This document shows positions 32,507 to 40,570 of a stretch of 44,519 nt of DNA, piece after piece. Under the pieces are notes generated by a model. It was not told where the DNA came from. It was given only the letters and a program-made list of their open reading frames with translations, and searched no databases. The DNA lies in NCBI GenBank assembly GCA_001603115.1, contig LVBG01000026.1:1-44519 (forward strand), in the 5' to 3' direction. The position numbers and the translations under genes are program-made. Source of the DNA: Spirochaetales bacterium Spiro_05 (GTDB lineage Bacteria; Spirochaetota; Spirochaetia; Sphaerochaetales; Sphaerochaetaceae). Every line of letters starts with the position of its first letter. The first letter of the stretch is position 1.

Positions 32507-33715
32507 TCAGCCCTTGATTTCCTTGGCCATGGCCTTGGCAAGCTCATAGGCTTTCTTCTTGTCTTCTTCCGTCGGAGAGCCTTGGTATTCAATCACTCCC
32601 TTGCAATCGAGCTTCATGAGGGTGGAGAACTCATCAAACTGCTTCTGAGCCCCTCCTGACCAGCCGAAGGAGCCGAAGCGCAGGGTCTTTCTTCCCTGTA
32701 CATGGCTTCTCTCAAGGATGTCCAGGACATGGTACATCGGAGGGAACATCTTGTACTCATAGGTTGGCATCCCGATCACCAGGCCCTCACTGCGCCAGAC
32801 TTTCTCCAGCACAAAGGATTCATGGGTCTGGGGAACCTGCAGGACGTGTACGGGAACCCCTTCGCTTTCCAAGCCTTTGACAATCGAGGAGAGAAGAGCC
32901 TCGGTATTGCCATACATGCTCGACCACACCACCGCGACTTCCTTCTCACGCGGACCGTTCATATACGATGCAAGCGTCTCATACCATTTGATGATCTTCT
33001 CGGGCTCTTTCCTCCAGACCACCCCATGACTCGGTGCAACCATCCTGATGCCAAGCGGAGCAAGCTTTGCTATGCCGCGCGTGACGAACGAGGAGAAGGA
33101 GGAGACAATGTTCGCATAGTAGCGCTCAGTCTCACTGGAAAGCTTGGTCTTCTCCTCCTCGGTCAGCTCATCATCGAAGCAGCTCTCATAGCGGCCGAAG
33201 GAACCGAAAGCGTCACAGCTGAAGAGTATCTGGTCCTCCTCAAGGTAAGTCATCATGGTCTCCGGCCAGTGGATGTTCGGTGTCATGAAAAACTGCAAGG
33301 TCTTCCCACCCAAATCGAGCTTCTCTCCGTCGGCCACAGCGCGTACATTCTTTTCAATCTTATAGAAGTGCTTGATCAGGGGGACTGCTTTTGCCGAGCA
33401 GAGGATCTCGACTTCCGGGTAGGCAGCAACAATGCGTGCCATCGCACCGGTATGGTCGGGTTCCATATGGTTGATCACGATGTAATCAAGTTTTCCCGGT
33501 CCCACCGATAAGTCATCGAGTTGCTTATTGACCGCAGCCAACGCGCCATCCCAATCCTTTACCAGGTCGATCAGGACACGTTTCTCACTTCCCTTTACCA
33601 CATAGGAGTTCAACATCACTCCGTCGGGGATGGGCCATATACCTTCAAACAGGTCACGGTTGCCGATTTTTGCTGCAACACGAAATACTCCGTCTGCCAA
33701 TGTATCAGGTTTCAT
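32507..33715 (-). CDS. Flavodiiron protein (FprA family A-type flavoprotein)
   Basis: A 402-residue cytoplasmic enzyme with an N-terminal metallo-beta-lactamase-like diiron domain (INHMEPDHTGAM carries the H-x-E-x-D-H ligands; later APSHGVVWRK supplies a further His) and a C-terminal flavodoxin domain (VVWSSMYGNTEALLSS, FMN phosphate loop, about residue 258). Family members reduce O2 or NO to protect anaerobes. No rubredoxin domain is fused and none is next to it. The start codon is the ATG at 33715; AGGAG lies ten bases upstream, slightly far. It has its own promoter and terminator, so it is monocistronic. Confidence 0.95.
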   Translation of the reverse strand: MKPDTLADGVFRVAAKIGNRDLFEGIWPIPDGVMLNSYVVKGSEKRVLIDLVKDWDGALAAVNKQLDDLSVGPGKLDYIVINHMEPDHTGAMARIVAAYPEVEILCSAKAVPLIKHFYKIEKNVRAVADGEKLDLGGKTLQFFMTPNIHWPETMMTYLEEDQILFSCDAFGSFGRYESCFDDELTEEEKTKLSSETERYYANIVSSFSSFVTRGIAKLAPLGIRMVAPSHGVVWRKEPEKIIKWYETLASYMNGPREKEVAVVWSSMYGNTEALLSSIVKGLESEGVPVHVLQVPQTHESFVLEKVWRSEGLVIGMPTYEYKMFPPMYHVLDILERSHVQGRKTLRFGSFGWSGGAQKQFDEFSTLMKLDCKGVIEYQGSPTEEDKKKAYELAKAMAKEIKG

Positions 33716-33738
33716 ACTGCTCTATCTCCTCTCCCTCT

Positions 33739-33767
33739 AAGATACACAATAAAGATAGCGTTGTGAA
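33739..33767 (-). promoter_or_regulatory. Promoter of the flavodiiron gene
   Basis: On the minus strand TTCACA (33767-33762), 17 nt, TATCTT (33744-33739). It starts right behind the stop of the YgjP-like gene. Confidence 0.65.
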
Positions 33768-34466
33768 TCACAGGCAAAGCTGACTTTCCTTTTGTAAGGC
33801 AAATACCGATTTTTGGATCTCCCTGTAGGAGGGCATCTGCTCTCCAAGCAGAGCATGGAACTGTGATGAGTGGTTGAAATGCACAAGATGGGCCATCTCA
33901 TGCAACACCAGGTAGGAGAACTGCTCGTCATCAAGGATCTGCGAGCGTAAGGAAAAACTCAATCTACCCTTGGCGGAACAGCTTCCCCAACGGCTTCTTG
34001 CATCGCGTACCCCATAGGGGGGAGTATCCAGCGAGAGACGGTTTGCCCAGTAGGGCACCCAATAGGCAAGCCGCTGTTTGACATGCTGGCGAAAGAGTTC
34101 TTTGATCAGGGTACAGACCACCAAGGATTGTGGCTCTGCCTCAGCATACGTAACCAAAAGATGCTTATCTGTAGCGGCAATGGTGTTCTTCTCTGATGAA
34201 ACCAACTTGAGCGTAAGGGATGTTCCGGCAAACAAGAAGGTCTCCCCTTCTTGGTACGTGTGCAGCGCATTGCGCTGTGCATCAATCGTGGAAAGCAACT
34301 TGGCCTTGTTGTTGGTGATCACCCGTTCAATGGCAGCCACGGAAACCCCATAGGGAGCACTTACCTTCACCAAGCCATCCGGACGCACCCTGATGGTGAT
34401 ATGCCGGCTGTTGCGCCGTCTTTGCAGAACATAGGATAAGGAGTCCACTTTACGGTCTGTTTTCAT
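33768..34466 (-). CDS. YgjP-like zinc metallopeptidase domain protein
   Basis: A 232-residue protein of the YgjP/DUF45 group. The zinc motif YLVLHEMAHLVHFNHSSQFH gives HExxH plus a downstream His, and the preceding RDARSRWGSCSAKGRLSFSL is the family signature. It is likely a cytoplasmic metalloprotease; biological role unknown. The start is the ATG at 34466, because SYVLQRRRNSRHITIRV opens the family domain and TACTGT (34478-34473) stands 6 nt upstream without a Shine-Dalgarno. The longer frame to 34514 would cross the divergent gene's start. Confidence 0.85.
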   Translation of the reverse strand: MKTDRKVDSLSYVLQRRRNSRHITIRVRPDGLVKVSAPYGVSVAAIERVITNNKAKLLSTIDAQRNALHTYQEGETFLFAGTSLTLKLVSSEKNTIAATDKHLLVTYAEAEPQSLVVCTLIKELFRQHVKQRLAYWVPYWANRLSLDTPPYGVRDARSRWGSCSAKGRLSFSLRSQILDDEQFSYLVLHEMAHLVHFNHSSQFHALLGEQMPSYREIQKSVFALQKESQLCL

Positions 34467-34503
34467 TCTGCTACAGTATCTCCCATGCAAACAGCCAAGT
34501 CCA
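34449..34503. promoter_or_regulatory. Divergent leaderless promoters sharing overlapping -10 elements
   Basis: Rightward: TTTACG (34449-34454), 17 nt, TACAGT (34472-34477), seven bases to the ATG at 34485. Leftward: TACTGT (34478-34473), six bases to the ATG at 34466, with a weaker -35-like TGGACT at 34503-34498. The two -10s occupy nearly the same base pairs on opposite strands, so the two start codons are separated by only 18 bp. Confidence 0.5.
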
Positions 34504-34913
34504 TGACCTTGCATCTACAGCAAGCCATCTCCTACAAACAAGCACCCTTCGAAACCACTGAGGCCGAGCATGCCTACCAACAGTTGCTCTCCTTCCTCGA
34601 TTCAGCTGAGGTTGGAAGCGAAGGGTGTCTTGCGCTCACCTCAACATTGAGCCTGCTCTTTGCCGGCATTCAGGATCCTCCTACCGAAGAGATACGGAAC
34701 CGGGTTGAACAAGGCCTCGCAATGCCTCCACACCAAGATCCCCACCAGATTGAGCCTGGCACCTATACGTTTCTCCAGCTATCTGTCGCTGAGCACCTCC
34801 GGACTTTGGTTGACCAAGTACCGATGCTCTTTGACGGACCCAACAGAATCTATGTGCGCCTGCTCAAGGAGAACGCTCTCGCCATTGTCGCACAAATGTG
34901 GATTAGCCGCTAG
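34485..34913 (+). CDS. Small protein of unknown function
   Basis: 142 residues, acidic, with no signal peptide or membrane segment and no motif I recognise. It contains mostly helical stretches (ETTEAEHAYQQLLSFLDSAE, IRNRVEQGLAMP, FLQLSVAEHLRTLVDQVP) and a C-terminal YVRLLKENALAIVAQMW. Codon usage with GC-rich third positions supports it as real. It starts at a leaderless-type ATG, divergent from the YgjP-like gene, and overlaps the convergent lysO by 4 nt. Confidence 0.75.
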   Translation: MQTAKSMTLHLQQAISYKQAPFETTEAEHAYQQLLSFLDSAEVGSEGCLALTSTLSLLFAGIQDPPTEEIRNRVEQGLAMPPHQDPHQIEPGTYTFLQLSVAEHLRTLVDQVPMLFDGPNRIYVRLLKENALAIVAQMWISR

Positions 34914-35854
34914 AAGAAGAAAGGAATCAGAAGTGGTGCGGCAAGGCTCATGATCACCCCATGGTAGATTGAGCCCACCATGGTCCTCGTCCCGAAGTGT
35001 GAACTGAGCAATACGAGCGTGACGTCCATACTGGTCGCCCCCGCATTGCAGACAGCGGGGTAGTAGAACCGTTTCCCCAGCCTGCCGAAGAGCGGGATGA
35101 GGAAGAAGGAGAAGCTCTCCCGAAGCAGGTTGGATAGAAAAGAGATTGAGCCCAGTACGGGAAAGCCCAAATCGCTGATCAAAATCCCTGAAAGGGAGTA
35201 CCACCCAAACCCACTGAGCATTCCCATCGCTTCAGAAAGCGTGTATGGAGTGAGCAGGGGTGCCAAAAGAGCACCAAGATAGGTACCCCCAATGGTGTAC
35301 AGGGGAAGCAGGAGAAGACTGCGATCCGAGAAAACTCCCTTGAAACTGATCTTCTTGTGAACCATTCCCATCCCTACGAAAAAGAGGAGGGTGTAGAGCA
35401 GATAGGTGACCAGAGAGCTGTCAAACCATGAAAAGAGATTGGTACCCAAGCGAAGAGCCAGGCCAACAATCACAATACTGACCAGAAGCAACGGTTCTTT
35501 GATGATATCGTAGAACCTGCGCAACAGGCTCTGCTCCTTTCGCTTGGCAATGGCAATGCCTTCCTCCTTGCTTGATGGGGAGAGCAGGAACGAAAAGAGG
35601 AGGGAGACGGCGATGGTCCCCACCACTGCCAAAAGGGTCAATACCAGCGCTGAAAGCCCGATGGTTCCGAACTGCGAGCTGATGTCCTCAATACCTCCGG
35701 TATTCACTCCCATGAAGAACAGAAGCAACCATACAAGCACCGTCTGGGCATAGGCAGATACCCTGTTGAACCGATGCACTCCAAGCGTGCGGGCAGATAG
35801 GACGCCGAACAGCAGCGCCAAAGCCAATTTTGCCAGATACCAAAGTGTGTCCAT
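34910..35854 (-). CDS. LysO-like lysine exporter family membrane protein
   Basis: 314 residues with about eight to ten membrane segments. The family-specific stretches GMLSGFGWYSLSGILISDLG and the C-terminal NAGATSMDVTLVLLSSHFG match the Lys_export (LysO/YbjE, formerly DUF340) family, which exports L-lysine and toxic analogues in E. coli. Substrate here is inferred. No lysine riboswitch is possible, since the promoter leaves only a 2-3 nt leader. ATG at 35854; no Shine-Dalgarno. Confidence 0.87.
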   Translation of the reverse strand: MDTLWYLAKLALALLFGVLSARTLGVHRFNRVSAYAQTVLVWLLLFFMGVNTGGIEDISSQFGTIGLSALVLTLLAVVGTIAVSLLFSFLLSPSSKEEGIAIAKRKEQSLLRRFYDIIKEPLLLVSIVIVGLALRLGTNLFSWFDSSLVTYLLYTLLFFVGMGMVHKKISFKGVFSDRSLLLLPLYTIGGTYLGALLAPLLTPYTLSEAMGMLSGFGWYSLSGILISDLGFPVLGSISFLSNLLRESFSFFLIPLFGRLGKRFYYPAVCNAGATSMDVTLVLLSSHFGTRTMVGSIYHGVIMSLAAPLLIPFFF

Positions 35855-35863
35855 GTGAGCAAA

Positions 35864-35892
35864 ACTCTATCCGAATCCTGTACGCCTGTCAA
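35864..35892 (-). promoter_or_regulatory. Near-leaderless promoter of the lysO-like gene
   Basis: On the minus strand a consensus TTGACA (35892-35887), 17 nt, TAGAGT (35869-35864), then nine bases to the ATG at 35854. Confidence 0.65.
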
Positions 35893-35898
35893 ATTCCC

Positions 35899-35927
35899 TT
35901 GTTTCTCTCTCCTTCCTTGAGTATAGT
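35899..35927 (+). promoter_or_regulatory. Leaderless-type promoter of the TraB-family gene
   Basis: TTGTTT (35899-35904), 17 nt, TATAGT (35922-35927), then seven bases to the ATG at 35935. It lies back to back with the lysO promoter. Confidence 0.6.
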
Positions 35928-35934
35928 TGTCAGC

Positions 35935-37128
35935 ATGATTGATGAAAAACTGAGCGATACCTTCCATCGCCTCTCCCTCTCCGACGGCAAGCAGATCCTC
36001 TTGGTGGGGACAGCCCATGTCTCCAAGGAGAGCGTCGACGAGGTGGCTTTGGCTATCGAGGCTGAGGCGCCCGACCATATATGCCTGGAACTTGACGACG
36101 GTAGGATGAAAAACAGGGAGGAGCAATCTTCCTGGTCCAATATGGATATCAAGAAAGTCCTCAAGGAAAACAAGGGTTTTCTCCTTCTCGCCAACATGGC
36201 TCTTGCTTCTTTCCAGAAACGGATGGGCAACCAATCCGGCAGCGCCCCTGGTGAAGAGATTCTCAGTGCAGCACGGCTTGCCAAGGAGAAGGAGATTCCC
36301 TACTCCCTCTGCGACCGTGAGATCCAAGTCACCTTCCAGCGTGCCTGGAGAAAATCCAATCTCTGGAACAAGGCAAAATTGATCGCCACCATCATCAGCG
36401 CGGTCTTCAGCAGTGAGAAGATCAGCGAAGAGGATCTTGCGGAACTGAAGAAGGCCGATGTCATGCAAAGCATGATGGATGAGATGGCAAAGGAACTTCC
36501 TTCGGTCAAGGCGGTCCTCATCGACGAGCGGGATCGTTACCTTGCCACCAGTATCTATCTTGCCCCCGGCTCAAAGAAACTGGCGGTCATTGGAGCCGGC
36601 CATCAAGAGGGAATCGTACGGACAATACAGGCCATAGAAGAGGGTAAGATCGGAACCGATCTCAGCGACATCAGCCAGGCTCCAAAAGCCGGATACGGTG
36701 GAAAAATCCTCGGCTGGTCCTTCCCCGTTCTCATCGTCGGGTTGCTTGTGTACGGCTTCGTCAACCTTGGGCAGACTGAGGGAATCAAGATGTTCTGGTA
36801 CTGGCTTGCAACCAACATGACGTTCACCGCAATCGGAGCAATTCTCTCCCTTGCACATCCTCTGAACACCCTGCTCAGCATTTTGTCAGCACCCCTTACC
36901 AGCCTCCATCCCGGCATTGGGGTCGGCATGGTCAGTGGCGTCTTGCAAGCAACCTTGCGAAAACCCAAGGTGCGTGACTTTGAAAACCTCGGTGACGATG
37001 CGACCACGTTCAAAGGTTGGTACCGCAACCGCGTGCTCCACACCCTGCTGGTCTTCCTCTTCACAAGCCTTGGAGCCTCCATCGGAAATGTAGTGGTTTT
37101 CCCTATCCTGTTGAGTATGCTAAGTTAA
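35935..37128 (+). CDS. TraB/PrgY family membrane protein
   Basis: 397 residues. A soluble N-terminal TraB/TIKI-like domain opens with ILLVGTAHVSKESVDEV, the GxxH-type motif of this putative metalloprotease superfamily, and has LELDDGRM (Glu/Asp) and IGAGHQEGIVRTI (second His). The C-terminal 150 residues form several membrane segments (WSFPVLIVGLLVYGFVNLG onward). Enterococcal PrgY/TraB inactivates peptide pheromone; the role in other bacteria is unknown. The ATG at 35935 is chosen because the domain starts there and the promoter ends 7 nt before it; the longer frame overlaps the lysO promoter. Confidence 0.85.
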   Translation: MIDEKLSDTFHRLSLSDGKQILLVGTAHVSKESVDEVALAIEAEAPDHICLELDDGRMKNREEQSSWSNMDIKKVLKENKGFLLLANMALASFQKRMGNQSGSAPGEEILSAARLAKEKEIPYSLCDREIQVTFQRAWRKSNLWNKAKLIATIISAVFSSEKISEEDLAELKKADVMQSMMDEMAKELPSVKAVLIDERDRYLATSIYLAPGSKKLAVIGAGHQEGIVRTIQAIEEGKIGTDLSDISQAPKAGYGGKILGWSFPVLIVGLLVYGFVNLGQTEGIKMFWYWLATNMTFTAIGAILSLAHPLNTLLSILSAPLTSLHPGIGVGMVSGVLQATLRKPKVRDFENLGDDATTFKGWYRNRVLHTLLVFLFTSLGASIGNVVVFPILLSMLS

Positions 37129-37142
37129 TTATCTTTCCTAAC
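37123..37142 (+). repeat. 20-bp direct repeat, left copy
   Basis: AGTTAATTATCTTTCCTAAC overlaps the stop codon of the TraB-family gene. The right copy at 37245 differs at two positions. Confidence 0.75.
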
Positions 37143-37153
37143 CAACTTATTAC

Positions 37154-37189
37154 AAACAGCTGCATCGACGTATGCAGCTGTTTCTTTTT
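37154..37189. terminator. Terminator between TraB-family gene and radA
   Basis: A perfect 12-bp stem, AAACAGCTGCAT (37154-37165) with ATGCAGCTGTTT (37172-37183), loop of six, followed by CTTTTT on the plus strand. It terminates the rightward gene and may also stop leftward readthrough from radA. Confidence 0.9.
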
Positions 37190-37244
37190 ACAGCTCCATA
37201 CGTTCTTATAGTTTTTATTAGTATGGAGTTAAAGATAGGGGCTT

Positions 37245-37264
37245 AGTTAATTAGTTTTCCTAAC
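37245..37264 (+). repeat. 20-bp direct repeat, right copy
   Basis: AGTTAATTAGTTTTCCTAAC, 18 of 20 bases identical to the copy at 37123. Between the copies lie the terminator and a second hairpin, CTCCATAC (37194-37201) with GTATGGAG (37221-37228). Confidence 0.75.
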
Positions 37265-37272
37265 TATTGTAG

Positions 37273-38625
37273 TCAACCAAGCTTTGTGCATGCTTCGAGT
37301 GCGTCTCTGATCGTAGCACAAGGATACTGGTTCAGCGGAGAATGGGAGAGAGCTCGGGGCAAGAGAGAACGGGTGAAACCGAGCTCCTTTGCTGCCTTTT
37401 CCCGTTTTTCAGGAAAGCCTACACTGCGCACTTCTCCTGCAAGACTCAACTCACCAAAGCTTACCAAAGCCTTGGGAAGGCTCTTGCCGCTGAGGGCTGA
37501 CCAGAGAGCGAGTGCCAGGGGAAGTTCGATGGAAACCTCACTGAGTTTCATACCTCCCGCCACATTCACGTAGATGTCCTGGTCACTTATGCGTACCCCG
37601 GCATGGCGTTCCAAAATGGCTGCCACTCGGGTAACCCTAGCCGTGTCGATACGCTCTGAATAGATGCGCGAGTACCCGTTCTTTGCAAGGGTTGTCAAAG
37701 CCTGGATCTCAACCAAGAAGGTACGTGAACCTTCGATGACCGCGGTGTAGGCGATACCGGCAGGAAGGGTCGCACCACTGCGGTCGGTGATGAAAAATGA
37801 GGAGGGATTTGCCACCGCCGTGAGCCCCTTCTCATGCATGCTGAAGATGCCTATCTCATCAACGGAACCGAAGCGATTCTTTGCTGCACGCACCAAGCGG
37901 ACTCCGCTGGAAACCTGCTCAAAGTAGAGGACGGTATCAACCAGATGTTCGATGACTTTCGGTCCTGCAAGCACCCCTTCCTTCGTCACATGACCAATAA
38001 GAAAGAGGGAGATTCCCAGCTGTTTGCATATGCCCACCAACAAGGTGGAGCAGTAGCGTATCTGGTTCACCGAGCCTGCAGGAGAGGGAAGCTCTTCGCT
38101 GCTGAGTGTCTGCAATGAGTCGATGACCACCACATCAGGCTTAGTGGAAGTGAGAAGCGATTCTAGGATTTCTGCGCGGGTATCACAGAAGATATCGATC
38201 GAAGAGAGCTTGAGCTCCAATCGCTGGGCCCTGAGCTTAACCTGGCTGGGAGACTCCTCGCCTGATACATAGAGCACCTTTCTTCCCAGAGAGCACTTCT
38301 CCAAGACTTGGAGCATAAGGGTGGATTTCCCGATTCCCGGCTCTCCGCCAAGCAGGATGGAGGAGCCACGCATGACCCCTCCCCCAAGAACCCGGTCAAG
38401 CTCCCCGATGCCTGTCTCATAGCGGAAGTGTGGGTCAATGACGACACTCTCCAGCGAAACCGGCTTGGCAAGCGTGCTGATGAGAGCATGCTTGCCATCG
38501 GAAACACTCTGTATTGCCTCTTCCTCAAAGGTGTTCCAGCTGCCACAGTCCGGACAGCGCCCCAACCACTTGGTTTCGCTTCGCCCACACTGGCTGCAGA
38601 CATAATGAACATCCTTCGATTTCAC
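37273..38625 (-). CDS. radA: DNA repair protein RadA (Sms)
   Basis: A 450-residue RecA-like helicase assisting branch migration in recombination. It shows the N-terminal zinc finger CSQCGRSETKWLGRCPDCGSW, Walker A GGEPGIGKSTL (about residue 90), the RadA-specific KNRFGSVDEIGIF, and a C-terminal Lon-protease-like domain (GGMKLSEVSIELPLALALWS). A GTG start at 38625 is preferred because AAGGAG lies seven bases upstream; the TTG at 38631 is too close to it. Last gene of the soj-parB-PPIase-radA operon. Confidence 0.96.
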   Translation of the reverse strand: MKSKDVHYVCSQCGRSETKWLGRCPDCGSWNTFEEEAIQSVSDGKHALISTLAKPVSLESVVIDPHFRYETGIGELDRVLGGGVMRGSSILLGGEPGIGKSTLMLQVLEKCSLGRKVLYVSGEESPSQVKLRAQRLELKLSSIDIFCDTRAEILESLLTSTKPDVVVIDSLQTLSSEELPSPAGSVNQIRYCSTLLVGICKQLGISLFLIGHVTKEGVLAGPKVIEHLVDTVLYFEQVSSGVRLVRAAKNRFGSVDEIGIFSMHEKGLTAVANPSSFFITDRSGATLPAGIAYTAVIEGSRTFLVEIQALTTLAKNGYSRIYSERIDTARVTRVAAILERHAGVRISDQDIYVNVAGGMKLSEVSIELPLALALWSALSGKSLPKALVSFGELSLAGEVRSVGFPEKREKAAKELGFTRSLLPRALSHSPLNQYPCATIRDALEACTKLG

Positions 38626-38650
38626 AGGCAACTCCTTTCCATATTTACTG

Positions 38651-39601
38651 TTAGAACTTAATCAACTCAACATCGAAGATCAAGTACGCATTCGGAGGAA
38701 TGACTCCCGGATACCCCATGGTCCCATAGCCGAGTTCAGGGGGGATGATCAGGGTACGCTGTTCCCCGGCACTCATGGTCATCAGCGCCTCATTCCATCC
38801 CTCGATCACTTCACCGATGGCAAATTGGGCAGGACTGCCTCTGCGAACTGAGCTGTCAAACACTCGTCCATCAAGCAATGATCCGGTATAGTGCACCGTA
38901 ACTTTCTGACCATATGCAGGATTCTTCTTTCCATCGCCTGCTTTCTTCACTACATACCGAAGACCGCTGGGAGTGATGGTTGCATCAGGGAAGCGGTTCT
39001 TCAGCTCTGCATCAAGCTTCGCCTGTTCCTTTCCTTGAGCCTTCTTGTTCTTCTCCTCGACTTCAAGTACATACTGTGTAAAGCTTTCCCTTGTAACCGT
39101 GAAGGAAGTGGCACGTTCTCCCTTGCGCAGGATTTCCACATGCTTGATCTTGTCTCCCTGTGCAATGGTGTCTACAACACTCTGCCCTTCAACCACATGG
39201 CCAAAGACCGTGTGCTTCCCATCAAGCCAAGGAGTCGGCACATGGGTGATGAAAAATTGGCTCCCATTGGTACCTGGACCGGCATTCGCCATGGAGAGGA
39301 CTCCAGCCGTGGAATGCTTCAGGCTGTCAACAATCTCATCGGGGAACGTATAGCCCGGTCCACCGGTTCCGGTTCCTTTGGGACATCCTCCCTGGATCAT
39401 GAAATTCTCGATGACACGGTGGAAAGTGAGATTGTCATAATACCGTGCATGCTTTCCATTGATATTCAGGGTTCCTTCTGCCAAGCCAATAAAATTCGCC
39501 ACAGTCATCGGCGTCTTCTCATGCTCGAGTAAAAGTGTGATATCCCCTTTTGTAGTATGCAGTACGGCATACAAGCCGTCTGCCAGGTTCAGTGTGTCCA
39601 T
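38651..39601 (-). CDS. Cyclophilin-FKBP fusion peptidyl-prolyl isomerase
   Basis: 316 residues joining two unrelated proline isomerases. Residues 10-160 are cyclophilin ([15 protein letters not shown], active Arg; [29 protein letters not shown]). A charged helical linker (about 165-200) leads to an FKBP domain (about 205-316: [46 protein letters not shown]). Such dual-family immunophilins of the cyclophilin-first type are known from a few bacteria, including treponemes. There is no signal peptide, so it acts in the cytoplasm. GAGGAG lies five bases before the ATG. It sits between parB and radA in one operon. Confidence 0.93.
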   Translation of the reverse strand: MDTLNLADGLYAVLHTTKGDITLLLEHEKTPMTVANFIGLAEGTLNINGKHARYYDNLTFHRVIENFMIQGGCPKGTGTGGPGYTFPDEIVDSLKHSTAGVLSMANAGPGTNGSQFFITHVPTPWLDGKHTVFGHVVEGQSVVDTIAQGDKIKHVEILRKGERATSFTVTRESFTQYVLEVEEKNKKAQGKEQAKLDAELKNRFPDATITPSGLRYVVKKAGDGKKNPAYGQKVTVHYTGSLLDGRVFDSSVRRGSPAQFAIGEVIEGWNEALMTMSAGEQRTLIIPPELGYGTMGYPGVIPPNAYLIFDVELIKF

Positions 39602-39619
39602 GATAACTCCTCTAACGTA

Positions 39620-40570
39620 TTATACTTCGAACAACTCCTGGCTAGGAGCCAGAAGTTGGTACAGTCGTTCCAATTCCTCGCTGCTACGATAAGGAATCTC
39701 AAGCTTCCCTTTCTCTAGCGAGCCTTTCACTTCCACCTGCGATCCGATGACATGAAGGAACTTATCCTCCACGGCGAGGATATCAGCAGACTTTGCCAAG
39801 CCTTTCTTTGCACGCTTTTTCTTTTGATATGCCACCCGTTTCCCCATGTTGAATTGGGCTGCCAATTGTTCCGTTGCACGGACAGACAGTTCCTTTTCCA
39901 ATACGGTTCGGTATAGTATCTCACGATCTGCAGGGTTGACAACAGAGAGAATCGCTCGTGCTTGCCCCGCACTGAATTTGCCATGCAAGAGGTCTTGCTG
40001 CATTGCAGAACTCAATTGGAGGAGCCTGATGCTGTTGCTGATGGTAGACCTGTTCTTTCCCATCCGGTTTGCCAACTCTTCCTGGGTAATGCCGGCTTCC
40101 TGTATGAGATATGCATACGCTTTCGCTTCTTCAATAGGATTGAGGTTCTCTCTTTGGATATTCTCAATGAGGGAGACCTCCAGACGCTGCATCTGGGTAA
40201 AATCCTTAACCAAAACAGGTATTGAGGTGAGCCCTGCCAGCTTGGTTGCCCGAAATCGTCGTTCTCCGGCAACAATGCTATACTGCCCGGGTGCGATTTC
40301 CTCCACCAAGATAGGCTGCAAGACACCCTCACGCTTGATCGATTGTGCCAGCTCTTCGAGTGACTCCTGGTTGAAGTCCTTCCGAGGCTGATTGGGATTG
40401 GCACGAATGTTCTCAACAGGAACTTCGAGTATCCGCTGGGCAGTATCAATCTCCTGCTTGGGAGAAGCAAGGCCCAATGCTGTATCCAATACCGAATCAA
40501 AGGAGTAATCCTGCATCAAGGAACCAATTCCCTTACCCAGTCCATGCTTCTTAGGTGTTTCTTGCGACAC
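39620..40570 (-). CDS. parB: Chromosome partitioning protein ParB (Spo0J)
   Basis: A 316-residue parS-binding CTPase. The N-terminal GLGKGIGSL peptide contacts ParA; VPVENIRANPNQPRKDF and YSIVAGERRFRATKLAG form the ParB/CTP-binding domain; a helix-turn-helix (ITQEELANRMGKNRSTISNS) binds parS; the C-terminus dimerises. The GTG at 40570 is the start, with AGGAGG nine bases upstream inside the soj gene; the genes overlap by 20 nt. Cognate parS sites lie at 41684-41888. Confidence 0.97.
   Translation of the reverse strand: MSQETPKKHGLGKGIGSLMQDYSFDSVLDTALGLASPKQEIDTAQRILEVPVENIRANPNQPRKDFNQESLEELAQSIKREGVLQPILVEEIAPGQYSIVAGERRFRATKLAGLTSIPVLVKDFTQMQRLEVSLIENIQRENLNPIEEAKAYAYLIQEAGITQEELANRMGKNRSTISNSIRLLQLSSAMQQDLLHGKFSAGQARAILSVVNPADREILYRTVLEKELSVRATEQLAAQFNMGKRVAYQKKKRAKKGLAKSADILAVEDKFLHVIGSQVEVKGSLEKGKLEIPYRSSEELERLYQLLAPSQELFEV

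Noticed and set aside
34910-35934. Lysine riboswitch ahead of the lysO-like gene
   Set aside because: The promoter leaves only a few bases of leader, too short for any riboswitch.
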